Shown: one piece after another, positions 8,159 through 14,762 of the stretch
How the letters are laid out: each line of letters opens with the position of its first letter
Numbering within the stretch: the stretch's first letter is position 1
Assembly: GCA_964574495.1 (NCBI GenBank)
Contig: CAZNNT010000001.1
Coordinates: 1 to 64,000, forward strand
Source: HO2-45-28 sp964574495
GTDB lineage: Bacteria > Patescibacteriota > Minisyncoccia > HO2-45-28
DNA: 64,000 bases
Direction of reading: 5' to 3'
Program-made: the position numbers and the translations under genes
The notes under the pieces: model-generated
The model's input: only the letters and a program-made list of their open reading frames with translations
What the model was told of the DNA's origin: nothing
Database searches by the model: none

Positions 8159-9406
8159 ATGACATTCGGGCCAGCGCGGCAGTTTCCGGCCAACAGCCAA
8201 AATAACCCGCGCGCCGGAGAACGCGGCTTCATCCATTTGATAATCCAAATTTTGAAAATCAAACTTGTCTTCCTCCCGTTCAATCATGTCCCAATAAGCG
8301 ATGAGACGGATGCGCTTCGGCTTTAATTCTTTTATAATCGCGTCATAATTTTCGCGCCAATAAGCCCCCTCACCTACTTTGCCATCTTTTGAATTTGCGC
8401 TTTGCGCCACGGCAAAGTAGGTGTGGGGGTCAGACCCGAGCTTTTCGGAAAATTTTTGCGAGAATGTAACGCCCCAGACAATCGAGCGGTTTTCATCCGA
8501 CGCCCAGTTTACTCGCGTCCATGCGTCTGACTTGTAATATTCGCCGACGGCAAGCCATAAAACGCCGAAAGAAATAATCGCGAAAGCCGTTATTTTTCCG
8601 GCCAGAATCCAGCCGGAAAACCGCTCGCGAAGTATCAGCCATCCGCCCAAAAAAACAAAAAGGTATTGGAGATTGCGTGTTGATTCAACCAGAGGCGGCA
8701 AACCGGTTGAAATTGCCGCGTAAATTAAAATGGACCCCAAACCGGCGTAAGCGCGGTTAAACAAATAAAGCCGCTTGTTTTTGAACTCGTCTCTGCCTTC
8801 CGGATGAAAAATCTTTTTTCTGAAAGCCGGCACGGCAAGAAAAATAAGCACCGTCAAAAACGAGGTGAACTTTATCCAAATAAGCCCGGAAAAAAAACCG
8901 GAAAAATCGAAAACCATTTTGGTAAGATTGCTCGCGAGCCCAAAACAAAAAGCGGCTATAACCGCAAGCATAATCACTTTTAACCGAACTCCTTTTTGTT
9001 CAATGAAAAATAATATCAGGCCGCCTAAGATTAAAATTATAAAACCGGCTAACTGGTAAAAGGTTAAATTGATGTCCAAAAGCGCGGAACTGAAAATCAA
9101 GGTGAATATCGGCGCCAAAGCCCAGATTAAAATTATTGAACTGGAGGCCTCGCCGTAAAAGAGGGCGGCAAAATAAAAAAATAGCGCGAGTATTGAGACC
9201 GCACCGGTTAAAAAGGTAAAACCGAATTCGGAAAAATTAAACAATCTGAATCCGAAAGGCGCGAGAAAAACCGTAAAAACGCTCAAAATTCCTATCCAAA
9301 AAGTATAGCCGATGGGATTGGGATAGGATTTTTTTAAAAGCAGTTTATCTATTACAGCCGAACTTCCGCTCACGAATTGCGAAGCCACCGCGAATAAAAA
9401 CCACAT
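8150..9406 (-). CDS. EamA-family permease fused to the N-terminal half of a glycoside hydrolase (truncated)
   Basis: 418 residues. Residues 1-290 contain about ten hydrophobic helices in the two-fold EamA (DMT superfamily) pattern. From about 295, WGVTFSQKFSEKLG and LKPKRIRLIAYWDMIER begin a TIM-barrel glycosidase-like domain. This ends abruptly at PRWPECHEP-stop, just where relatives would continue into the half found at 7558-8148. A 65-base palindrome sits in frame in the hydrolase part. The permease part looks intact and may still function; the hydrolase is broken. Confidence 0.75.
   Translation of the reverse strand: MWFLFAVASQFVSGSSAVIDKLLLKKSYPNPIGYTFWIGILSVFTVFLAPFGFRLFNFSEFGFTFLTGAVSILALFFYFAALFYGEASSSIILIWALAPIFTLIFSSALLDINLTFYQLAGFIILILGGLILFFIEQKGVRLKVIMLAVIAAFCFGLASNLTKMVFDFSGFFSGLIWIKFTSFLTVLIFLAVPAFRKKIFHPEGRDEFKNKRLYLFNRAYAGLGSILIYAAISTGLPPLVESTRNLQYLFVFLGGWLILRERFSGWILAGKITAFAIISFGVLWLAVGEYYKSDAWTRVNWASDENRSIVWGVTFSQKFSEKLGSDPHTYFAVAQSANSKDGKVGEGAYWRENYDAIIKELKPKRIRLIAYWDMIEREEDKFDFQNLDYQMDEAAFSGARVILAVGRKLPRWPECHEP
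8365..8437. repeat. In-frame palindromic element inside the hydrolase domain
   Basis: Arms 8365-8383 and 8411-8429 match at 18 of 19 positions (CCCCCTCACCTACTTTGCC against GGCAAAGTAGGTGTGGGGG), enclosing a 27-base centre with its own GCGC-TTT-GCGC hairpin. A second palindrome, GGGT-CAG-ACCC, directly abuts at 8427-8437. On the minus strand it is translated as an additional stretch (about SDPHTYFAVAQSANSKDGKV) within a conserved barrel region. Confidence 0.8.
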
Positions 9407-9464
9407 AGATTAATTATAAAGCAAACTAACGCAAAGGCATTAAATGAACCATTGCCCGATTAAC

Positions 9465-9493
9465 TTGACTTTTTATTTATAAGGTGCTATAAT
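9465..9493 (+). promoter_or_regulatory. Strong sigma-70-type promoter
   Basis: TTGACT, 17-base spacer, TATAAT, with an extended TG at -14 (TGCTATAAT). Near-consensus. It drives the small membrane-protein gene at 9589, leaving a leader of about 90 bases. Confidence 0.85.
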
Positions 9494-9588
9494 TAAAAAG
9501 TAGTATTAAGTACCTTTCTAAAAAAGTGCCCTTGGAGCTTCGCTGTTCTTGGGGCAGATGTAAAATCCACAAAAAAAGGAGGTGTGTC

Positions 9589-9768
9589 ATGTTCAGGAAT
9601 ATAGAGAGGGAAGTTTGGGGTTACTGCGTGGCCGTTATCGGGGCTTTCGTGGCCGACTTCTTCTTCTGGTACCAGATATATGCCTACATCGGGTTCGTCG
9701 TGTTCATTTTGGGCTTGACGATGATGTTCGGCCCACCCGAGATCTTCAAGGTCTTCAGGAGAAAATGA
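9589..9768 (+). CDS. Small membrane protein, 59 residues, unknown function
   Basis: Starts at the ATG preceded by a near-perfect ribosome-binding site (AAAGGAGG, 6 bases upstream). The encoded protein is MFRNIEREVWGY..., with two hydrophobic helices (about 11-27 and 31-47) and a basic end (KVFRRK). It has its own near-consensus promoter and terminator, so it is a monocistronic, probably well-expressed gene. No family is recognised. An upstream in-frame ATG at 9526 lacks a ribosome-binding site. Confidence 0.8.
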   Translation: MFRNIEREVWGYCVAVIGAFVADFFFWYQIYAYIGFVVFILGLTMMFGPPEIFKVFRRK

Positions 9769-9812
9769 CAACTGTCCGTATGGCCACAAGCCGGCCGGAC
9801 GGAAACAAGCGG

Positions 9813-9850
9813 GGGAATCCGTCCAATCCGGATTCCCTCTTTTTTATTTT
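9813..9850 (+). terminator. Intrinsic terminator
   Basis: Stem GGGAATCC / GGATTCCC (9813-9820, 9830-9837) followed by CTCTTTTTTATTTTT. It closes the small membrane-protein gene 45 bases after its stop. Confidence 0.9.
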
Positions 9851-9856
9851 TTTTTA

Positions 9857-9885
9857 TTTTCTTCACGCAAAGGATTCGCCTTTGC
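9857..9885. repeat. Short palindromic repeat, copy 1
   Basis: TTTTCTTCACGCAAAGG-ATTCG-CCTTTGC. The core stem is GCAAAGG / CCTTTGC. A near-identical copy lies at 12255-12282. Both lie just beyond the 3' end of minus-strand genes, but neither is followed by a T-run on that strand, so they are not convincing terminators. Confidence 0.65.
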
Positions 9886-9972
9886 AAGTACTATCCTCCC
9901 CAAATCCCACGATCGTGGAAATTAGAAAGGATGAAAAACTTTGCAAAATTACAAAATGGTTATTAATTTCAA

Positions 9973-10536
9973 TCAAAAAATAATAATGCTAACCACCGTA
10001 AAATAAACAAGCAGACTTATTAAATCCTGAATAATGGTCGCCACGGGCCCCGAGCCCAAAGCCGGATCAGAATGTCTTTTGTATAAGAAGCTTGGAATAA
10101 TCACGGCTAAAATCGGAGCCAGCGAAAGATTGATCAAAAAGGTCAGTCCTATGACAAATCCAATCGCGGAGGACTTAAGCCAATACGCGGCAAAAACCGC
10201 TAAAATCAAGCCGAAAATAACGCCGAGTCCGACGCCGACTACGCTTTCTTTAAAAATGTAAGTCCAGAAACGGGTTTTTTTGAACGTAAGCGCCCGCACA
10301 TAAATAGTTTCGGTCTGCGTGCCCACGGCATCGCTTAGATACACGATAATCGGAATAAAAAAAGCGAGCCTTACATCGGCCGAAAGAATAGCTTCGTATT
10401 TAGAAATAATCAGTGTGGCAAGAATTCCGCCCAAAAGCCCGACAAAAAGCCACGGAACACGGCGTTCAATCAAATGCTCTACGGATTCTTTGGCGTCGTC
10501 TTCGGCCACATACTCTTTTTTTGGCTGTATCTCCAT
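9973..10536 (-). CDS. MgtE-type divalent cation transporter, membrane core only
   Basis: 187 residues with about five transmembrane helices. The MgtE pore motifs DAVGTQTETIYVRAL and DPALGSGPVATIIQD are clear. The usual cytosolic N and CBS domains that gate Mg2+ (about 250 residues) are absent. The 30-residue acidic N-terminal segment cannot replace them. It probably moves Mg2+ (or Co2+) across the membrane, possibly ungated or as an oligomer of half-size units. The gene stands alone. Confidence 0.85.
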   Translation of the reverse strand: MEIQPKKEYVAEDDAKESVEHLIERRVPWLFVGLLGGILATLIISKYEAILSADVRLAFFIPIIVYLSDAVGTQTETIYVRALTFKKTRFWTYIFKESVVGVGLGVIFGLILAVFAAYWLKSSAIGFVIGLTFLINLSLAPILAVIIPSFLYKRHSDPALGSGPVATIIQDLISLLVYFTVVSIIIF

Positions 10537-10609
10537 ACGTTAAATATACCATATTCAATTTATTTTTATTTTAATACTTTGATGCCCCTCGGGCTGCGAA
10601 TTTATATTT

Positions 10610-11152
10610 CTATAATACATACTCCCAGCCTGGTTTCCAGGATTTTGTTTTTCGCCAATCTTCGGCGAACGCCTCATCCCATGTTTTATTTTTAAGCAAA
10701 ACTTCAAGGGCGAGCTGCGGGGCTTTATGCGAAACTAAGGCGACGCTTTTGCCGTCGTAATTTTGTTTTAAAAATTCAAGAAAATCGGCAACACGCGTTT
10801 TTACATCCTCGTAGCTTTCGCCGTCGGGAAATTTTTCGGTTATCATTTTTTCTTGCATCGGCTCGACAATTTCAGACGAGTGGCCGTTAAACTTGCCGTA
10901 ATTGCACTCGCGCAATCTTTGGTCGGGGATAATTGGTGCCACTCCTTCAAAAACTAGTTTTGCGGAGTCAACTGCCCGTCTCAAGTCGGAGCAAAAGACA
11001 ACATCAAATTTTTTGTCTTTGATTTGGTCTTTTAGTTCAATAGATTGTTTTACACCAAGCTCCGAAAGCCCGACGTCAGACCACCCGGACGAGATTCCTT
11101 TCTCGTTATCCTTAGTCGTTCCATGTACGAAATAAGTTATTTTGATTGGCAT
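10610..11152 (-). CDS. Histidine phosphatase (phosphoglycerate mutase-like) family protein
   Basis: 180 residues. The family's RHG motif near the N-terminus is replaced by VHG (ITYFVHGTTKDNEKG): the catalytic His is kept but the Arg is lost. Other features are normal: LSELGVKQ, SDLRRAVDSA and the second His in ALVSHKAPQLA. The substrate is unknown and activity may be altered. It overlaps the upstream Nudix gene by one base (TAATG), so the two are co-translated. Confidence 0.8.
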   Translation of the reverse strand: MPIKITYFVHGTTKDNEKGISSGWSDVGLSELGVKQSIELKDQIKDKKFDVVFCSDLRRAVDSAKLVFEGVAPIIPDQRLRECNYGKFNGHSSEIVEPMQEKMITEKFPDGESYEDVKTRVADFLEFLKQNYDGKSVALVSHKAPQLALEVLLKNKTWDEAFAEDWRKTKSWKPGWEYVL

Positions 11153-11589
11153 TATTTATTAAACTCAATATATTCTTTAACCCCCCTCAGCCAGCCTCCT
11201 TTGAAAAATTTTTCGGGTTTAAAATTGTTTGGGTCAACCCAAAGCAATTCCGAGTGTCTTTCCGAAGTTTTGACTTCGCCACTTTTCAATTCACTCTCAT
11301 AACCGATGGCAAATATTCTAACGGTGGGATTGCCCGGCGCATGTTCGACTCTTTCATGCCTCATAAAAATGATCGGCTCGCCGATGGTGTATTTGATGTC
11401 TTTACCCAGCTCCTCCGTCATTTTGCGTTCGATAATTTCATCCAAAGGTGTTTCGAACTCGTCTTTTTTGATTCGTCCTCCGGGCAAATCCCAGTCGCCA
11501 AAGCTATCTTTAAGTATTAAAAGTTTGCCGTCTTTTTTCAAAAAAACTTTTACCGCCACAAAATATTTTTCTTTTTCTTCTGTATCCAT
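11152..11589 (-). CDS. Nudix hydrolase
   Basis: 145 residues. The Nudix box region is DWDLPGGRIKKDEFETP followed by ERKMTEELG; the spacing between the Gly and the Glu-rich helix is about two residues longer than the GX5EX7REUXEEXGU consensus. It would hydrolyse a nucleoside diphosphate linked to another moiety; the substrate is not predictable. First or second gene of a three-gene run with the phosphatase downstream and the hydrolase at 11601 upstream. Confidence 0.82.
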   Translation of the reverse strand: MDTEEKEKYFVAVKVFLKKDGKLLILKDSFGDWDLPGGRIKKDEFETPLDEIIERKMTEELGKDIKYTIGEPIIFMRHERVEHAPGNPTVRIFAIGYESELKSGEVKTSERHSELLWVDPNNFKPEKFFKGGWLRGVKEYIEFNK

Positions 11590-11600
11590 GTTCCGAAAAA

Positions 11601-12170
11601 TTACTTTGATAAATCCTCAATGGTTTGGATCACCTCGGGAAGTTCTAGACAGGGTTTTTCGCCTTCAATCGCGCCGGAAAAATGGCCCATTTTGTGTTTG
11701 ATTATGACTTCCGCGCCGAGTTTTTCCTTAAAAATACCAGCATATTTCAGGTCAACATGCGGGTCGTTGTCGGAATGGATCGCCACAAAGCCGTTTTTTG
11801 ATTTTGATTTGATATTTACAAAATCAATCGGCGTCTCAAAAAAGTTTTTGATTTCGTCATAACCCAAATCCTCGGTAAATCCGGCGACAAAGACCACGCC
11901 GCCCACTCTTTGATTTTTCTGCAAAGTTTCCAAATAGCGCATTATTGTAACGCACCCGACGCTATGACCTATGAGAAATAGGTTTTCGTCAGGTTGCCCT
12001 ATTTTTTCGGAAAGGAATGGAACCCACGCGTTTTGCTTAGGATGTTCGGTGTCGGGGAACGCCGGAATTTTCACTTCAAATCCTTTGGATTCAAGTTCTT
12101 TTTTCACTGACGGATACCAGCAATAGTCTGGCGCCCCCTCCCAACAATGGACTATGATTGCTCTTTTCAT
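11601..12170 (-). CDS. RBBP9/YdeN-type alpha/beta hydrolase
   Basis: 189 residues. Nucleophile elbow GHSVGC (Ser at about 88), acid in HSDNDPHVD and His in KMGHFSG complete a Ser-Asp-His triad. N-terminal IIVHCWEGAPDYCWYP matches the RBBP9 (DUF1234-like) family of small serine hydrolases. The substrate is unknown. It lies 11 bases upstream of the Nudix gene on the same strand. Confidence 0.82.
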   Translation of the reverse strand: MKRAIIVHCWEGAPDYCWYPSVKKELESKGFEVKIPAFPDTEHPKQNAWVPFLSEKIGQPDENLFLIGHSVGCVTIMRYLETLQKNQRVGGVVFVAGFTEDLGYDEIKNFFETPIDFVNIKSKSKNGFVAIHSDNDPHVDLKYAGIFKEKLGAEVIIKHKMGHFSGAIEGEKPCLELPEVIQTIEDLSK

Positions 12171-12254
12171 ATCCCTATTATGCTACGCAGCATATTACGC
12201 AGCAAGGTTTTACCGGGCGGTTTTGTTTAAATCGTTGGTGTAAAATAAATTATT

Positions 12255-12282
12255 TTTTCTTCACGCAAAGGTTTCGCCTTTA
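12255..12282. repeat. Short palindromic repeat, copy 2
   Basis: TTTTCTTCACGCAAAGG-TTTCG-CCTTTAC. It differs from copy 1 (9857-9885) at two positions and lies 10 bases beyond the stop of the ROK gene on the minus strand. Confidence 0.6.
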
Positions 12283-12291
12283 CCTACGCCT

Positions 12292-13017
12292 TTACTTAAA
12301 AAGCAAGACGGCGCCTAGAGCGGCGGCGTAGTTGCCGAGGCGAGATTTTAGAACCGGCGCCGGGATGCCGTTTTTGAAAAACTCCTTTTTTAATTTTGAG
12401 ACGAAATTTTTCCTTTTCATTATTACTCCCCCGCCGATGATTATTGCCCGCGGTTTATATGGCTTGATGAGTTTTGCCAAATTCTTGCCTAAAAATTCGG
12501 CGAGTTTCGTATCGTCTTTTTTATCTCTAATTTTTTGATACTCACCCTCCCAACGCTCCGGATATTCAAATTTTTTGATTTTTAAAATTTTTCCCTTTCT
12601 GCCGGAGGCCCGGCCGATTCCCGTGCCAATAGTCAAAAAAAACGCGTTTTTAAAACCTTTTCCGGCTCCAAGCAAATATTCCCCTCTGGCAAAACAGCGC
12701 GCGTCGTTATCAAGTTTTAATTGAACTCCCGTCGGGATTATTTTTTGAAAATTAAAATTTTTAACCGCGGGAATATTGGGACTAAAACGCAAAACCGCGC
12801 CACTAACCACTCCGGCTGTCCCGATGCCGATGCCCGATATTTTTTTGACGCGAAAAAAACCGCCAATAAGTCCTTTAAGTTTATTTTCAAAACCGGCGCG
12901 GGTTTGAGGGGTCTTTATTTCGCGATTTTGCAAAATTTTTTTCTTATTCCACAAAATCCCCCGAATATTCGTCCCGCCTATATCTATGCCGATGATATTT
13001 TTCAATTTATTGGTCAT
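12292..13017 (-). CDS. ROK-family sugar kinase-like protein
   Basis: 241 residues from MTNKLKNIIGIDIGGTN. The phosphate-binding GIDIGGTNIRG, the sugar-binding LDNDARCFARGE and LTIGTGIG, and the C-terminal IIIGGGV are all present. It lacks the Cys-rich zinc motif (CxCGxxGC) and the segment around it, so it is shorter than typical ROK glucokinases (about 300). It could phosphorylate glucose, ManNAc or another hexose. The open frame extends upstream to 13122 but those codons run through tRNA-derived sequence and are not used. Confidence 0.8.
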   Translation of the reverse strand: MTNKLKNIIGIDIGGTNIRGILWNKKKILQNREIKTPQTRAGFENKLKGLIGGFFRVKKISGIGIGTAGVVSGAVLRFSPNIPAVKNFNFQKIIPTGVQLKLDNDARCFARGEYLLGAGKGFKNAFFLTIGTGIGRASGRKGKILKIKKFEYPERWEGEYQKIRDKKDDTKLAEFLGKNLAKLIKPYKPRAIIIGGGVIMKRKNFVSKLKKEFFKNGIPAPVLKSRLGNYAAALGAVLLFK

Positions 13018-13018
13018 T

Positions 13019-13119
13019 TGGCTGCCGGGCTTGGATTCGAACCCCCGCCATAGCGGGACAAGCAAGATGCTCGCCTCTTCATCCCGCCAGAGGCGGGACA
13101 AGAAGGGCGATGTCCTATT
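13019..13119 (-). pseudogene. 3' portion of a disrupted tRNA gene (Gln/Glu-like) with two inserted hairpins
   Basis: On the minus strand: TAGGACATCGCCCTTC, hairpin TCCCGCC-TCT-GGCGGGA, AGAGGCGAGCATCTTG, hairpin TCCCGC-TAT-GGCGGG, GGTTCGAATCCAAG, then acceptor CCCGGCA, G73 and encoded CCA. The anticodon stem TCGCC/GGCGA and T arm are intact, but one hairpin sits in the anticodon loop and the other before the T arm. The matching 5' acceptor half (TGCCGGG) is missing here and is found at 13515-13529. The anticodon cannot be restored with confidence. Confidence 0.7.
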
Positions 13120-13474
13120 CACCCCGCCAAATTTTACTTGATAATTCTCTCCCAGCCGAAGCTGCGGGACTAGGATTCGAACCTAGATACTCGCCTCCAA
13201 AGGGCGATGTCCTACCATTAGACGATCCCGCAGCTTCGGCTATGAGTTTTTTAAAAGCATTACCGCCATGCCAACTTTTTATTTGTTCCTCTCTCTTTCG
13301 CGCGTCTTCATAATTTAAATGCTTTTCTGAATAAACAATATCCCAGGGTTTGCTAAATTTTGTTGCACACACATACCCCTTGTTGTGGCGCTTTAGCCTT
13401 TCAATCGGATTCAAGGCGGTAATGCCAATATAGTACTTATTATTTCTATTTTTCAATATATAAAGATTGACCAT
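13115..13474 (-). CDS. GIY-YIG nuclease-domain protein whose frame runs through tRNA-Gln
   Basis: The start at MVNLYILKNRNNKYYIGIT gives the split GIY-YIG motif (LYIL...YYIG) at residues 3-17 and a conserved Glu/Arg region (RKREEQIKSW). The nuclease domain ends about KKLI near 13245. The remaining residues (AGSSNGRTSPFGGEYLGSNP) are simply the tRNA-Gln gene read in the sense direction, a pattern seen in database proteins adjacent to tRNAs. Such stand-alone GIY-YIG proteins resemble the UvrC/YhbQ type or homing nucleases. The real C-terminus is uncertain. Confidence 0.7.
   Translation of the reverse strand: MVNLYILKNRNNKYYIGITALNPIERLKRHNKGYVCATKFSKPWDIVYSEKHLNYEDARKREEQIKSWHGGNAFKKLIAEAAGSSNGRTSPFGGEYLGSNPSPAASAGRELSSKIWRGE
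13162..13232 (-). tRNA. tRNA-Gln (anticodon UUG)
   Basis: Complete cloverleaf: acceptor TGCGGGA / TCCCGCA with the U1-A72 pair typical of tRNA-Gln, D arm with AATGGTA, anticodon arm TCGCC-CTTTGGA-GGCGA (TTG), T arm CTAGG-TTCGAAT-CCTAG, G73. CCA is not encoded. The acceptor helix extends outside the gene: AGCCGAAGC before and GCTTCGGCT after are complementary, giving a 16-bp outer helix. Confidence 0.95.
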
Positions 13475-13514
13475 AAATTCTTGTACCGCCACAGACGGGA
13501 TGAAGCGGGGCAAG

Positions 13515-13529
13515 TTAGACGACCCGGCA
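13515..13529 (-). pseudogene. Detached 5' end of the disrupted tRNA gene
   Basis: TGCCGGGTCGTCTAA on the minus strand matches the acceptor 5' strand and D-stem start that the remnant at 13019-13119 lacks (its 3' acceptor is CCCGGCA). It is also like the 5' end of tRNA-Gln (TGCGGGATCGTCTAA). It is followed by a GC-rich palindromic segment (CTTG-CCCCGC...GCGG-TACAAG, 13480-13514) and then the GIY-YIG gene. Confidence 0.6.
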
Positions 13530-13575
13530 ATTTATAAATTATACGCTATTTTTTCTGTCTTGACAAAGATAAATC

Positions 13576-14640
13576 TTATGTTTCTCTAATTATTCTGGAC
13601 ACCGCGAGCTCCAGAGGCAGTTCGCGATGCGAAGAGTAAAAACGGGCGCTTGCGGTATCAAGCAGAACTAAAAGAACGCGCTCAAGGCGATCGGCCGTAA
13701 AATTCGGGATTTCGGGGCCTCCGCCCAAAACACCAAGAAATTTATTCCTGAAATCGTGTATTAAAATTTTCATAAAGACATTGGGTTCAACCCCGCTTTT
13801 TAAAGACCCGCGCACACATTCAAAAGCCGATTTAAAATCCTTCGCGCCGACTGCTAAAACCAGTTCATTTACAGCGTTTTCAGCGGGAGCTCCAAAAAAG
13901 TCGCGCACATCCTCGGCTTTTATCAACTTGGACTTCGCGCCCGCCAAAACCGAAACCTGCTCCAAAAGATTAAGAGCATCACGCAAAGAACCGTCGGAAA
14001 AAAGCGCGAGTATGCGGGCGGCTTCCGGCTCAATTTCAAAACTCTCGGACCTGCCCACTTTAGAAATGACCGCGCCCGCAACTTCCTCAGGCAGGCGCCT
14101 GAATCTCAAATGCTGGCATCTTGAGATTATGGTTTCCGGCACTTTTTCGGGCTCGGTCGTCGCCAGCATAAAAATAAGATGTTCGGGCGGCTCCTCAAGC
14201 GTTTTTAAAAGGGCGTTTGAGGCCTCTTTAGTCAGCATGTGAACTTCATCAATGATATAAACTTTACGTCTGGCCGAAACCGGCAGGAACGAGGCGGCGT
14301 CTCGAATCGCTCGGATTTCATCAATTCCTCGGTTTGAAGCGGCGTCAATTTCAATCAAATCCAGAGTGCGGCCGGAAATAAATTCTGAACAAACATGGCA
14401 ATTATTGCATGGGGCAGACAATCCATCAGAAATTTTGGCTAAATTGGCGCAATTGATGGCGCGGGCAAGAATGCGGGCAACACTAGTTTTTCCGGTGCCC
14501 CTGGGCCCCGAAAAAAGATAAGCGTGGGCTACGCGATTCAGTGTCAGAGCGTTTTTTAAAATCTTAACCACATGAGGTTGCCCCGCGACTTCATCTAAGT
14601 TTTTCGGCCGATATTTTCTGTATAAAACCGCGTCGGTCAT
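13576..14640 (-). CDS. dnaX: DNA polymerase III subunit gamma/tau, short form
   Basis: 354 residues. Clamp-loader ATPase: Walker A GPRGTGKTSVARILARAINC (about 45), four-Cys zinc module (C-x8-CNNCHVC), Walker B with DEVHML (about 130) and sensor/Arg-finger SRCQHL. Domains I-III are present but the C-terminal extension of tau (domains IV-V, polymerase and helicase binding) is missing, so only a gamma-like product is possible. It starts at the ATG 14640, divergent from the gene at 14763. Confidence 0.95.
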   Translation of the reverse strand: MTDAVLYRKYRPKNLDEVAGQPHVVKILKNALTLNRVAHAYLFSGPRGTGKTSVARILARAINCANLAKISDGLSAPCNNCHVCSEFISGRTLDLIEIDAASNRGIDEIRAIRDAASFLPVSARRKVYIIDEVHMLTKEASNALLKTLEEPPEHLIFMLATTEPEKVPETIISRCQHLRFRRLPEEVAGAVISKVGRSESFEIEPEAARILALFSDGSLRDALNLLEQVSVLAGAKSKLIKAEDVRDFFGAPAENAVNELVLAVGAKDFKSAFECVRGSLKSGVEPNVFMKILIHDFRNKFLGVLGGGPEIPNFTADRLERVLLVLLDTASARFYSSHRELPLELAVSRIIRET

Positions 14641-14679
14641 TTGGATATGATAGCAGAAATAATTGGTTTTATAAATTTA

Positions 14680-14708
14680 TTGACATAAACACTTTTTTAA
14701 TTTAAAAT
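14680..14708 (+). promoter_or_regulatory. Strong promoter
   Basis: TTGACA, exactly 17 bases, TAAAAT. It precedes the gene at 14763 by a leader of about 48 bases with an AAGGAGG ribosome-binding site. Confidence 0.85.
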
Positions 14709-14762
14709 ACCTTGGGAATTGATTTTTGAAATAACCCTCAACCCTTAAGGAGGCATTAACAG

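Noticed and set aside
8525..8537. GTCTGACTTGT in the linker between permease and hydrolase, half of a RAYT palindrome
   Set aside because: Only one arm is present and the other side (GCATGGACGCG on the minus strand) does not pair; could be a decayed copy but not supportable.
11076..11082. Another GTCAGAC core like the RAYT palindromes
   Set aside because: No inverted arms around it; a 7-base match is expected several times by chance in 64 kb.
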